Positions 45,108-53,866 of a stretch of DNA of 64,000 bases are shown here, piece after piece. The position numbers and the translations under genes are program-made. The DNA comes from Rhizobium brockwellii (GTDB lineage Bacteria > Pseudomonadota > Alphaproteobacteria > Rhizobiales > Rhizobiaceae), in contig NZ_CP053440.1 of the NCBI RefSeq assembly GCF_000769405.2, positions 868,001-932,000 of the forward strand. The letters run 5' to 3'. The first letter of the stretch is position 1, and every line of letters begins with the position of its first letter. Below the pieces are notes generated by a model. It searched no databases. It worked only from the letters and a program-made list of their open reading frames with translations, and was not told the origin of the DNA.

Positions 45108-45256
45108 TGGGATTAGTCTTGGTTTTCCCACGCAACGAGACAAGGATTGCCGGATTTCTTCTTCGAATGTTGCGCGTCCTGCGCTCGTAACCCGGTCGCA
45201 ATATGCAAAGCCTCGCTAGCCATGCGGGAGGTAGAGGAAGAATTGCAAGATTATCG

Positions 45257-46360
45257 TCAGCGCATGAGCAGCGCGACCAAGCCAACCCGGGAGTTTACCC
45301 CGAGCTTGGAATAGATGTTTCTGAGGTGGGTTCTGACCGTTTCGTAGCTGATGTGATCGGCTATGGCCACCTCTTTTGGGGAATGGCCGGAGGCGATGCT
45401 CGATGCGATCCGAATCTCCGTCGCAGTCAGTTTGTAGGCTTCCATAAGGAAGTCTCGCCGCTCATTGAGTGGCGTAGCCACCATCGGCTCGACAATGACG
45501 GCCACGGTCGGCCCCTCCAAGAACTCAGTGAATGCATCCGACTGGAGCCGGAGGAGTGTGATGCGATAACTAGCCTTGTCCTTCCCCTTTGCAATCGCCG
45601 TATGCGGCCTTGATTGCACACCCTTTCTGGAAGTCAGGAAATCGAGAACGGCAGCAGACCTCTCGCATTGAAGTTCGAGCTTGCCGCTTGGGGCGACATA
45701 CACAGGAAAGCCAGCCGCCATCAAGGCTTCCGCGCTCTTATTCCATTGACGTGCTCGCCCTTGCTCCGAAACGTAGATCAGTCCGACGCCGATGCTATCA
45801 AACAGGGTTTGCGTTGTCTGTCTCTCCGGGGCGAGTAGGTCGCGCTTCCGGATGAAGTCGAAAGCCCTTTTCAAATGGGGCGCGAGTATCGTGTAACGCC
45901 CGGCTGCTTCTTTGTTGAAATCGGGATCCGCTGACGACGTGCAGGTCGATAGGACGAAGGTGCGGGTTTCCTCCCGAATAATGGAGACACCGATGCTCGT
46001 CTCGCATTGGGCCTGCCCCTTCAGCCAATCATTGTAGAATTCCGATTTGAGCAAGTCCTCGCGTGGAAAGATCTCGTCTCCGCAGACACCCTGACCGACG
46101 GGCACAAAGCTCAATCTCGGAATCCAGGGGTTCACTGCGGCAAAGTGGCTGCTGAACTGGTCGACTTCGGTCCTCGAGAACCCCGATACGTAAGGAACAT
46201 GGGCCACAGGCGAGGCCAGATCGTGGTAATGGAGGGCAGCCTTTCCATTCGGCGAAGTTTGCGCAACGCGATCCAGAAAATCCTGCCAGTTGCACTCACC
46301 GAATAGACTTCCATAGATCAAATTTATCAGCTCAGATGAAGCGTCTTTTGACTGGAGCAT
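45257..46360 (-). CDS. LuxR-type transcriptional regulator
   Basis: A 367-residue regulator. The C-terminal ~65 residues are a LuxR-family helix-turn-helix (LTATEIRIASSIASGHSPKE, then YETVRTHLRNIYSKLGVNSR). The N-terminal ~290 residues form a sensor domain not clearly of the acyl-homoserine-lactone type, and no lactone-synthase gene is nearby. It is followed by an unremarkable 150-base gap. Its target is unknown. Confidence 0.87.
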   Translation of the reverse strand: MLQSKDASSELINLIYGSLFGECNWQDFLDRVAQTSPNGKAALHYHDLASPVAHVPYVSGFSRTEVDQFSSHFAAVNPWIPRLSFVPVGQGVCGDEIFPREDLLKSEFYNDWLKGQAQCETSIGVSIIREETRTFVLSTCTSSADPDFNKEAAGRYTILAPHLKRAFDFIRKRDLLAPERQTTQTLFDSIGVGLIYVSEQGRARQWNKSAEALMAAGFPVYVAPSGKLELQCERSAAVLDFLTSRKGVQSRPHTAIAKGKDKASYRITLLRLQSDAFTEFLEGPTVAVIVEPMVATPLNERRDFLMEAYKLTATEIRIASSIASGHSPKEVAIADHISYETVRTHLRNIYSKLGVNSRVGLVALLMR

Positions 46361-46537
46361 GATCTTCCTGAAAATCCCACATCGAGTATTTTCGGTATTA
46401 AATAACGTTGGTCAGGCAAAGACAACAGCAACCCCATGTAATATCAAATCGGCGACCATGGGCATTCGTGACCGATCGCAATGCGGTACTACTCGCTGCT
46501 TCGCAAAGCGATGCGGGTATAGCCAACTCAGTAGGTC

Positions 46538-47608
46538 TCACCGGCCGATCTTTGCGACGGAACCGCGCAGGACGAGGCTCGTGCTGACGCGTAGGCGTTC
46601 GACGGCAAGGGGCGCGCGTTCGATGCGGGCGACGAGCCGTTCGCCGGCAAGCTTGCCCATCTCATAGACGCGCTGGTCGACGATGGTGATCGGCGGAACG
46701 GTGACGCTGGTCCAGTCGGCATCGAGAAACGAAATCATAGACACGTCCTTGGGGATGGAAAGGCCGAGCGATTGCAGCGACTTGAAGATGCGCAAGCCGA
46801 CGAGGCTGTCCGATGCTAGCAGCGCCGTCGGCGCGGCACTGTCCGCGAGCAGGCGCTTGATCACGCCGTCCGTCTGATGCTGGTCCGTGGCGCCGAGCCT
46901 GACATAATGAAGAGGGTTCGGCAAACCCGCCCCGGTCAAGACGCTGACAAAACCTTCCACGCGTTCGCGGACGGCGGAATTCGAGATCCGCCCGATATCG
47001 GTGAGCCCACCATCCTCGGCATCCATGGCAGAGACGTAGGCGAGGCGGCGATGTCCTTGCCCAATCAGATAGCGGGTCGCCGCGATGGCCGCATCCCGGT
47101 CGTCGCCGGTCACGGCGTCGACGTCGAGTTCCGGGATAGCCCTATCGAACAAGACCAGCGGCACGCCGGCACGGCGGACGTGCTGCAGATGCTCGACGCT
47201 GTCGCAGCGGGCTGGCGTCACGATCAGGCCATCGACGCGCTTGCCGATCAGGAGGTCGACGGCCGATTTTTCCGCATCGAGCTCTTCGCCCGAATTCGCG
47301 ATGATGACGTTGAATCCCGCAAGACGGGCCGCATCGCTGATGCCGCGCACCGCCAGGCTGAAGAAGGCGTTCTCGATGTCGCCGACCACGACCCCGATGA
47401 TGCCGGACCTTCCTGTGCTCATGCTCCGGGCGAGCTCGTTCGGGCGGTATTCGAGGGCAGCGGCGGCTGCCATGACCTGATCCGTGATCTTGGCGCTGAC
47501 CACGCCGTAGCCGCCGAGCACACGGGCGGCAGTGGCCTTCGAGACCTTTGCGGCCTTGGCGACGTCGGCGACCGTGACTGCACGTTTCGAATGAGCGGAA
47601 TCTTCCAT
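46538..47608 (-). CDS. LacI-family regulator of the amino-acid-type transporter
   Basis: A 356-residue LacI-type repressor: helix-turn-helix VTVADVAKAAKVSKATAARV (residues 11-30), hinge helix (NELARSMS), then the effector-binding domain. It is divergent from the binding-protein and transporter genes, and the region between contains three ACCGGT-centred palindromes, so it very probably controls that operon and itself. Use of a LacI-type repressor for an amino-acid-type importer is uncommon. Confidence 0.9.
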   Translation of the reverse strand: MEDSAHSKRAVTVADVAKAAKVSKATAARVLGGYGVVSAKITDQVMAAAAALEYRPNELARSMSTGRSGIIGVVVGDIENAFFSLAVRGISDAARLAGFNVIIANSGEELDAEKSAVDLLIGKRVDGLIVTPARCDSVEHLQHVRRAGVPLVLFDRAIPELDVDAVTGDDRDAAIAATRYLIGQGHRRLAYVSAMDAEDGGLTDIGRISNSAVRERVEGFVSVLTGAGLPNPLHYVRLGATDQHQTDGVIKRLLADSAAPTALLASDSLVGLRIFKSLQSLGLSIPKDVSMISFLDADWTSVTVPPITIVDQRVYEMGKLAGERLVARIERAPLAVERLRVSTSLVLRGSVAKIGR

Positions 47609-47635
47609 GAGCCGAGGACTACAAGAGTTGTTGAC

Positions 47636-47700
47636 GACCGGTCAATTGACGGATATCAAATATGTTGTGAGACCGGTCTCTTTATACAGGAGACCGGTAT
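47636..47700. promoter_or_regulatory. Three ACCGGT-centred operator sites
   Basis: GACCGGTC at 47636-47643, GAGACCGGTCTC at 47669-47680 and GAGACCGGTA at 47690-47699. Their centres are 35 and 21 bases apart, the second being two helical turns. They lie between the divergent LacI-type gene and the transporter operon. Confidence 0.6.
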
Positions 47701-47790
47701 CTTGTCCAGAAGTCTCTGCCGCAATGCGCGGTGGGGCAGGGCGACCCGACGATGCCGACAAGAGCATTCCTTTCAGAGCGGAGAACGAAC

Positions 47791-48618
47791 ATGAAGCCTT
47801 TTGAATCATTCGCGGCCACCCTGGCCCCATTGCGGGCTGGCCTTTTGACATGCCTTCTTGCGATGGGGGCAGGCTCTGCGGCCGCCGCCGACAATCCCTA
47901 TAAGCTTATCGAGCCCGGGGTGATAAGCGTCGGCACGATGGGCGATTCCAAGCCCTATACGTTTGCCACGGCGGACGGCCAGTTCACCGGTTTCGATATC
48001 GAGCTGTTTCTCAACGTCGTCTCCCGCCTCGGCTTTCAAAAGGACGAGGTGACGTTCACGGGCCAGGAATTTTCAGCACTCCTGCCGTCGGTCGCAAACG
48101 AACGGTTCGACGTTGCCGTTGCAGCGATCGGAACCACCGAAGCACGCAAGAAGACCGTCGACTTTTCCGACGGCTATCTCGCCGGTTATCTCTCCGTCCT
48201 GACCCCGGATGCCGGTATCAAGGATGCCGATGGCCTCAAGGGCAAGCGTCTCGGCGTCGTGCAGGGAACCTTGCAGGAAGTCTATGCGGCCAAGAATTTC
48301 GGCGGGACTGATCTGGTGAAATTCCCCGACAACAATTCTGCCGTGGCCGCCCTCAACAACGGAACGGTCGATGCGCACTTTCTCGATTACGAGGCCGCCA
48401 AGCAATATGGCGAGCGCTATCCCGCGCTGAAGGTTGCCGTGAATATCCCGTCTTTCGATGCGCCTGCTGGCTTCGTAGTCCGAAAAGGAAATGACGCCTT
48501 CCGCACGGCGCTCAACGGCGCGCTTCACGACGCGATGCAGGACGGCACCTGGAAGACCCTTTATGAAAAGTGGTTCCCCGGCTCGCCGATGCCGGAGCAG
48601 TATCTTCCCAAGAAGTGA
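47791..48618 (+). CDS. Amino-acid-type ABC transporter substrate-binding protein
   Basis: A 275-residue periplasmic receptor of the polar-amino-acid group (SBP_bac_3). A signal peptide ([16 protein letters not shown]) is cleaved near ADNP. Family segments: [39 protein letters not shown] and [18 protein letters not shown]. The ATG at 47791 has GGAG upstream. The ligand is not clear; amino acids, opines and related amines are possible. It is followed by a permease-ATPase fusion and an oxidoreductase. Confidence 0.9.
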   Translation: MKPFESFAATLAPLRAGLLTCLLAMGAGSAAAADNPYKLIEPGVISVGTMGDSKPYTFATADGQFTGFDIELFLNVVSRLGFQKDEVTFTGQEFSALLPSVANERFDVAVAAIGTTEARKKTVDFSDGYLAGYLSVLTPDAGIKDADGLKGKRLGVVQGTLQEVYAAKNFGGTDLVKFPDNNSAVAALNNGTVDAHFLDYEAAKQYGERYPALKVAVNIPSFDAPAGFVVRKGNDAFRTALNGALHDAMQDGTWKTLYEKWFPGSPMPEQYLPKK

Positions 48619-48708
48619 CGCCGCAAGCCGCCCGCTCATGGCGGGCGGCTTACCAAGGCTCCGTCGGACGGCGGCGTCTGCGCCGGGCAAGAATTCATGG
48701 GGATCTGA

Positions 48709-50244
48709 ATGAACTGGCTTGAAAATCTGCGCCGCAGCTTCCTGGACTGGGATGCCATGGCGGAAGTTCTGCCGAGCATGATCAGCGTCGGCCTGAAGAA
48801 TACGTTGATCCTAGCCGCCGCCTCGACCGTGCTCGGCGTCGCTATTGGCATGGCTCTCGCCGTGATGGGCATTTCGCAGTCCCGCTGGCTGCGGCTGCCG
48901 GCGCGCATCTATACCGATGTTTTCCGTGGGCTGCCGGCGATCGTCACGATTCTGATCATCGGCCAGGGTTTTGCCCGGATCGGGCGTGAGATCTTCGGTC
49001 CGTCGCCATTTCCGCTCGGCATCCTGGCGCTCAGCCTGATCGCCGGAGCCTATATCGGTGAAATCTTCCGGTCGGGCATTCAAAGTGTCGAACGCGGCCA
49101 GATGGAAGCCTGCCGGGCGCTCAGCATGAGCCACGGGCAGGGCATGCGCCTGATCGTCATCCCGCAAGGCATCAGGCGGGTTCTGCCGGCGCTGGTCAAT
49201 CAATTCATCGGAAACGTCAAGGATTCCAGCCTTGTCTATTTCCTGGGGTTGCTCGCCTCCGAGCGGGAGCTCTTCCGTGTCGGCCAGGATCAGGCTGTCG
49301 TCACCGGCAATCTGTCACCGCTGCTGCTGGCGGGCATCTTCTATCTCGTCATCACCGTGCCGCTGACCCACTTCGTCAATTATATCGATGCGAGACTGCG
49401 GCTCGGAAAACAAGGGCGCGGCTCCAGTGCTGCGAGCGGATTGGTCGAGGTAAGCGAACTGCGGGCCGCTGCCGGCCCGCATCCCACGGGCACGGCCGAG
49501 GAGAGTACGCCTCGCTTCAAAGGCGGCGCCCTGAACATCCGGGACCTCACCATGGCCTATGGCGATCTCGACGTGCTGAAGGGTGTCGATCTCGACATCG
49601 CCGCCGGTACGGTCACCTGCATTATCGGCCCTTCCGGTTCGGGAAAATCGACGCTGCTGCGCTGCATGAACAGGCTTGTCGAGCCGAAGGGCGGCGACAT
49701 CCTGCTGGATGGCGAGAGCATCCTGGCGATGAAGCCGGAGAGATTGCGCCGGCGTGTGGGCATGGTGTTCCAGCACTTCAACCTTTTTCCCGACCACACC
49801 GCACTCGAGAACGTCATGCTTTCGCTGACCAAGATCAAGAAGATGCCAAGGCAGGAGGCGCGGCGCATCGCCGAGGCGCGTCTGGCCGAGGTCGGTCTCG
49901 CAGAGCGTAGGGATCATCGGCCCGCAGGTCTGTCAGGTGGGCAGCAGCAGCGCGTCGCCATCGCACGGGCTCTGGCCATGGATCCGGAGGTCATGCTGTT
50001 CGACGAAGTGACGAGTGCGCTCGATCCAGAACTGGTGAAGGGCGTGCTCGACCTGATGGCCGCCCTCGGCCGCCAGGGCATGACGATGGCCGTGGTGACG
50101 CACGAGATGGGATTTGCGCGCAGGGTGGCCGATCAGGTCGTCTTCATGGATGAGGGCCGCATCGTCGAGGCCGGCTGCCCGCAGCAGATCTTCGACAATC
50201 CCCGAAGCGAGCGGCTGAAGCGCTTCCTTGCTGAAGTTCTCTGA
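48709..50244 (+). CDS. ABC transporter permease-ATPase fusion (amino-acid type)
   Basis: A 511-residue fusion. Residues about 1-235 are a HisM-type permease with membrane spans and the EAA-like segment [20 protein letters not shown]. After a ~35-residue linker, residues about 270-511 are the ATPase: Walker [10 protein letters not shown] at 307-315, signature LSGGQQQR, Walker [13 protein letters not shown] and switch VTHEMGF. Such permease/ATPase fusions occur in rhizobial amino-acid transporters but are unusual outside them. Two copies would form the complete importer with the receptor encoded just upstream. Confidence 0.95.
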   Translation: MNWLENLRRSFLDWDAMAEVLPSMISVGLKNTLILAAASTVLGVAIGMALAVMGISQSRWLRLPARIYTDVFRGLPAIVTILIIGQGFARIGREIFGPSPFPLGILALSLIAGAYIGEIFRSGIQSVERGQMEACRALSMSHGQGMRLIVIPQGIRRVLPALVNQFIGNVKDSSLVYFLGLLASERELFRVGQDQAVVTGNLSPLLLAGIFYLVITVPLTHFVNYIDARLRLGKQGRGSSAASGLVEVSELRAAAGPHPTGTAEESTPRFKGGALNIRDLTMAYGDLDVLKGVDLDIAAGTVTCIIGPSGSGKSTLLRCMNRLVEPKGGDILLDGESILAMKPERLRRRVGMVFQHFNLFPDHTALENVMLSLTKIKKMPRQEARRIAEARLAEVGLAERRDHRPAGLSGGQQQRVAIARALAMDPEVMLFDEVTSALDPELVKGVLDLMAALGRQGMTMAVVTHEMGFARRVADQVVFMDEGRIVEAGCPQQIFDNPRSERLKRFLAEVL

Positions 50245-50339
50245 AGCGCCGGAGGCAACGCATGGTGCCCCCGGTCGTCCTGACGGCGGATGCGCCGGAT
50301 TTCGTTCGATGTAGCAAGAGCAGAAACAAGGTTATCGAC

Positions 50340-51476
50340 ATGAACGCTTCCACCAAACCTTCGAAGGTCGTCGTCATCGGCGGCGGGATCTTTGGCGTCT
50401 CGACCGCTGTCCATCTGGCACGGCTCGGGGTCCGCACCGTGCTCATCAATGACGGCCCGCTCGCCAACGGCGCCTCCGGCCGTTCGCTCGCCTGGCTCAA
50501 CTCGGCGCGCAAACGCTCCGATGCCTATCACCGTCTGCGTTTGGCCGGCTTAGATCGCTATCGCACGCTGGCGGTGAGGTATCCCGATGCTCCGTGGCTG
50601 CGCTTCGACGGCGGCTTGACCTGGGATGCGGACGATACCGCCAACGAGATCGCCGAGATCTTCGACTATGAGCGCGATCTCGGCTATCACGCGCAATGGC
50701 TTGCCCCGCAAAGAATTGCCGCGGCGACGCCGGGTGTCGATGCAAGTGTGGTGACGCCGCAAGGCGCGATCTTCAATCCCGGGGAGGGCTGGGTCGATCT
50801 TCCGTCCTTGATCGCTACGCTTGCGGAAGAATTCCGCACGCTGGGCGGTGAGATTATCACGGACGCGGGTCGCGCGACGGTCGATGTTGAAGGCGGACGT
50901 GCCCGTGGTGTGATCACCGCGAATGGCATGCGCCGCGATGCGGATGCCGTGCTGCTTGCTGCCGGCGGCGACGTCCCCGCAATCGTGGCCGAGGCCGGCC
51001 AGCATATCGAGGACGCAACGCCTGTCGCGCTTCTCGTCCGAACCAAGCCGATCCGCCATCCGCTGAAGGCTGTGCTCAACACCCCTCGCATTGCCATCCG
51101 ACCAACGCCCAGCGGCGGCTTCGCGCTCGATTCCGCCTGGTCCGAGGAAGAGGTGAGCGTGAAGCCCGACGGCAGCTATGATGTCAGGCAATCGACGCTG
51201 GAGGGGTTGCTGCGCGAGGCCTCAAGGGTTCTCGAAGGTAATCCGCAACTAGAGATCGAAGATTATGGGGTCGGCCCGAAGCCCATCCCGGGCGATGGCG
51301 AGCCGGTCTTCGGCGAGCTGCCGTCGATCCCGGGTTACTTCGTCGCCTTCAGCCATAGCGGCGCCACCCTCGGCCTGATTGCCGGCGAACTGCTGGCGGA
51401 CGAGATCGTCACTGGACGCCGGCATCCGCTGCTGGCGGAATTTCGGCCGGAGCGTTTCAGCGCGTCGCGAAGATGA
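50340..51476 (+). CDS. FAD-dependent oxidoreductase (DAO family)
   Basis: A 378-residue flavoenzyme: dinucleotide-binding VVVIGGGIFGVSTAVHLARL (residues 10-29), and a C-terminal FSHSGATLGLIAGELLADEI that closes the FAD site. It is the D-amino-acid oxidase/glycine oxidase type, which oxidises amines or N-methyl and D-amino acids. Its place directly after the amino-acid-type importer suggests it degrades the imported compound. AAGG lies eight bases before the ATG. A longer in-frame start at 50262 is less likely. Confidence 0.88.
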   Translation: MNASTKPSKVVVIGGGIFGVSTAVHLARLGVRTVLINDGPLANGASGRSLAWLNSARKRSDAYHRLRLAGLDRYRTLAVRYPDAPWLRFDGGLTWDADDTANEIAEIFDYERDLGYHAQWLAPQRIAAATPGVDASVVTPQGAIFNPGEGWVDLPSLIATLAEEFRTLGGEIITDAGRATVDVEGGRARGVITANGMRRDADAVLLAAGGDVPAIVAEAGQHIEDATPVALLVRTKPIRHPLKAVLNTPRIAIRPTPSGGFALDSAWSEEEVSVKPDGSYDVRQSTLEGLLREASRVLEGNPQLEIEDYGVGPKPIPGDGEPVFGELPSIPGYFVAFSHSGATLGLIAGELLADEIVTGRRHPLLAEFRPERFSASRR

Positions 51477-51550
51477 AGGCAGGAGCGGAGGCCGATGCAT
51501 CCTTCTGAGCCCTCGAGCGTTCTATCGCCAGGAACAACTGGAGACGAATT

Positions 51551-52057
51551 ATGTTCAAGGAAGAACTCGGGGACACCGGCACAAACAAGGATATGCGCGA
51601 TGGTGTGGAAACCGCGCCGGCCTCCTTCGAAGAGGCGAGCATCAACCCTGATCTTATCAGACGTGAGGGTTTCGCGAGCGACGCCGAATATCGGGCATAC
51701 ATTGCGACGCTCGGCGATTACGCTTCCGTTGGAGACACCGTCGATGAGCCCCTCCCGATCTACGAAGGTCATGTCCTGGAAGGCCGTCTGCAAGAACTGA
51801 GAGAAGAGATCGAAAACCTTCGCGCTCGCCTTCACGTGATCCAACATCAGGCCGCGACCGTCGTTACGGAGAACGTCCGATGGGCCGATGCAAGCGCTCA
51901 TGCGCAGCTCGGCAATCAGCCCTGGCTCAAGCTGGCAGCCGCAATGGCGGCGACCTTCGTCGTCACGAGGGGCATCAGGCGACTGCCTCTGGGCGCCGTG
52001 GCGACGACGGCGTTTCCGTTGGTGGCGGCGGTGATGAACCGGAAGCTCGCCCGGTGA
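51551..52057 (+). CDS. Coiled-coil membrane protein, unknown
   Basis: A 168-residue protein. The N-terminal ~75 residues are polar and acidic, then comes a coiled coil (EGRLQELREEIENLRARLHV), then a C-terminal hydrophobic region (WLKLAAAMAATFVVTRGI and LGAVATTAFPLVAAVMNR) that could insert in the inner membrane. GGAGACG precedes the ATG. The layout is like the protein at 43579. No family recognised. Confidence 0.65.
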   Translation: MFKEELGDTGTNKDMRDGVETAPASFEEASINPDLIRREGFASDAEYRAYIATLGDYASVGDTVDEPLPIYEGHVLEGRLQELREEIENLRARLHVIQHQAATVVTENVRWADASAHAQLGNQPWLKLAAAMAATFVVTRGIRRLPLGAVATTAFPLVAAVMNRKLAR

Positions 52058-52080
52058 AAGTCGTCAGTGTCGATGACTGA

Positions 52081-52809
52081 TCAGGCGAAGCCGATTTCCG
52101 CGAGCAGAGGCAGGTGGTCCGAGGCAATCCTTGTCAGGCGGTTTTCCAGGACCGCCGCCTGTTTGACGATGAGATCGTCAGTGACGAAGATGTGGTCGAG
52201 GCGCATCAGTGGGTAGCGCGAGGGAAAGGTCGCTCTCGGCGCGGCGCTGCCTGCGAGCTGGGCGTCTTTCAATGAGCGCGCGGCAAGTCGGTAAGTCGCC
52301 GATGACGGAATGGCGTTGAAATCGCCGCAGAGGATGGTGGGAAGAGGTTCATCCGCCGTGCCGCGTAGCCAGCCGGGGTTCAGCAATGTCGTCATCTGCC
52401 GGATGCGCTCGCGGCCACGAAGGCCGAGATGGGTGTTGACGACGAGCAGTTTTCTGTCGCCGACCACTATTTCGACGGAAATGGCGCCGCGCTGTTCGCC
52501 GATGGATGGCAATGGTCCGGCCTTGACCGCGCCTGTCGGCAGCGAAGTGATGATCGCATCGCCATACTGCTCCTCGGCGATCGATAGCGCCGGATGGAAA
52601 TGAGCCTGCATCTTCAAAAGCGAGGCGATCGCATGGGCCTGGTCGACGCCGCCGGTCCTGCGCCTGAGGACGTCGACCTCCTGAAGAGCGACGATATCAG
52701 CCTCGGCCTCGGCGATGACAGAAGCGATGCGGCCGGGATCGAGCTTCCGGTCGCCCCCGATACAACTGTGCACGTTATAGGTCAGGATTTTGATTGATTG
52801 ATCCGGCAT
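52081..52809 (-). CDS. Endonuclease/exonuclease/phosphatase-family protein (YbhP-like)
   Basis: A 242-residue metal-dependent hydrolase of the EEP superfamily. Visible motifs: ILTYNVHSC (N12, H14), ALQEVDVL (E44), NTHLGLRGRERIRQM, CGDFNAIPSS and ASDHLPLLAEI. In E. coli the relative YbhP is encoded beside the cardiolipin synthase ClsB and the membrane protein YbhN, and the same three families cluster here. The substrate is unknown; a phosphodiester or phospholipid head group is possible. ATG at 52809 is chosen; a TTG upstream would extend into the promoter region. Confidence 0.88.
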   Translation of the reverse strand: MPDQSIKILTYNVHSCIGGDRKLDPGRIASVIAEAEADIVALQEVDVLRRRTGGVDQAHAIASLLKMQAHFHPALSIAEEQYGDAIITSLPTGAVKAGPLPSIGEQRGAISVEIVVGDRKLLVVNTHLGLRGRERIRQMTTLLNPGWLRGTADEPLPTILCGDFNAIPSSATYRLAARSLKDAQLAGSAAPRATFPSRYPLMRLDHIFVTDDLIVKQAAVLENRLTRIASDHLPLLAEIGFA

Positions 52810-52835
52810 AGGCCCTGCTGAACTTGTTCCCCGGG

Positions 52836-52862
52836 GGAACACAAAACTCGTTTGATCGTTCC
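52836..52862. promoter_or_regulatory. Divergent, overlapping EcfG-type promoters
   Basis: Plus strand: GGAAC (52836-52840), 16 bases, CGTT (52857-52860), a perfect match, 44 bases before the ATG of the YbhN-like gene. Minus strand: GGAAC (52862-52858), 16 bases, TGTT (52841-52838), one mismatch, 29 bases before the YbhP-like ATG. The two promoters share the same DNA, each -35 box lying over the other's -10 box. Confidence 0.7.
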
Positions 52863-52903
52863 CGATTATCGAACCATCGCGCTCGCACTCCTGAGGACAA
52901 TCG

Positions 52904-53866
52904 ATGAGCTTGAAAAGCATGATATGGAATGGACTGCTCGTTGTTGCCCTTTGTCTTGCGGTCTTTCTCCTCTATCGAATCTTTCAACAATATAGCCTCG
53001 ATCAGATCGTCCAATCGGTTCGCAGCATACCTCTTTCGACCTTTTGCACTGCACTTCTCTTTGCGGCGGCGTCCTATCTGTGCCTCAGCTGCTTCGACCT
53101 CCTGGCTATCCGCTCGCTCGGCAAATCCTTGCCCTACCGGAACATCCTGCTCGCCTCGTTCATCAGCCTTTCGCTCGGCCACAATATCGGCTTTGCCGGG
53201 CTGAGCAGCGGCGCCTTTCGCTATCGTTTCTACTCGCGCTGGGGGCTGACAGCGGAGGACGTGGCGAAGATCATCCTGTTTTGCGGTGTCACGGTAGGGC
53301 TCGGGCTGATCACACTTGGCGGCATCGCCATGATCGTCAATCCCGGCGATGCAGGGCGCTTGCTGCGCATCGACCCGGCAAGTGTACGCATCTTCGGTTT
53401 GCTGGCGCTGGTCGTGCCGGCGGTCTATGCGGGCCTGGCGTTTTTCATCCGCGGCACGTTGCGGCTGTGGCGCTGGTCGTTTCAGTTGCCGCGATTTTCG
53501 ATCGCGGTCGCACAGGTTGCGGTCGGGACGATCAATTTCATGCTCGTGTCGGCCTGTTTGCACCAGATGCTCTCTGCCTTCGGCGACGTTGCCTTCTTCA
53601 GGTCGGTGACGGCTTACGTGCTCGCCAATTCGGCGATCCTTGCAACGCATGTTCCGGGCGGTCTCGGCGTGCTCGAGGCGACGGTCTCCTATGTCGTGCC
53701 GAAGGAGGCGTCGATCGGCGCTTTGATTGCGTTTCGCTGCGCCTATTTCTTCATTCCACTGGCGCTCGGCACGACGCTGCTCGTCATCAGCGAGGTCGTT
53801 TTCCGACGGACGTCACGCGGGGCGAATGAGGAGGCGGACGAGCGCGCCGAGGCCCAGTCGGTTTAA
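52904..53866 (+). CDS. YbhN/LPG-synthase-like integral membrane protein (UPF0104)
   Basis: A 320-residue inner-membrane protein with about eight hydrophobic segments, of the lysylphosphatidylglycerol-synthase membrane-domain family. Family segments include ISLSLGHNIGFAGLSSGAFR, FRYRFYSRWGLTAEDVAKII and ILATHVPGGLGVLEATVSYV. Its relative in E. coli, YbhN, works with ClsB and has been linked to phospholipid handling. GAGGAC lies before the ATG. It overlaps the convergent phospholipase-D-like gene by 54 bases. Confidence 0.9.
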   Translation: MSLKSMIWNGLLVVALCLAVFLLYRIFQQYSLDQIVQSVRSIPLSTFCTALLFAAASYLCLSCFDLLAIRSLGKSLPYRNILLASFISLSLGHNIGFAGLSSGAFRYRFYSRWGLTAEDVAKIILFCGVTVGLGLITLGGIAMIVNPGDAGRLLRIDPASVRIFGLLALVVPAVYAGLAFFIRGTLRLWRWSFQLPRFSIAVAQVAVGTINFMLVSACLHQMLSAFGDVAFFRSVTAYVLANSAILATHVPGGLGVLEATVSYVVPKEASIGALIAFRCAYFFIPLALGTTLLVISEVVFRRTSRGANEEADERAEAQSV

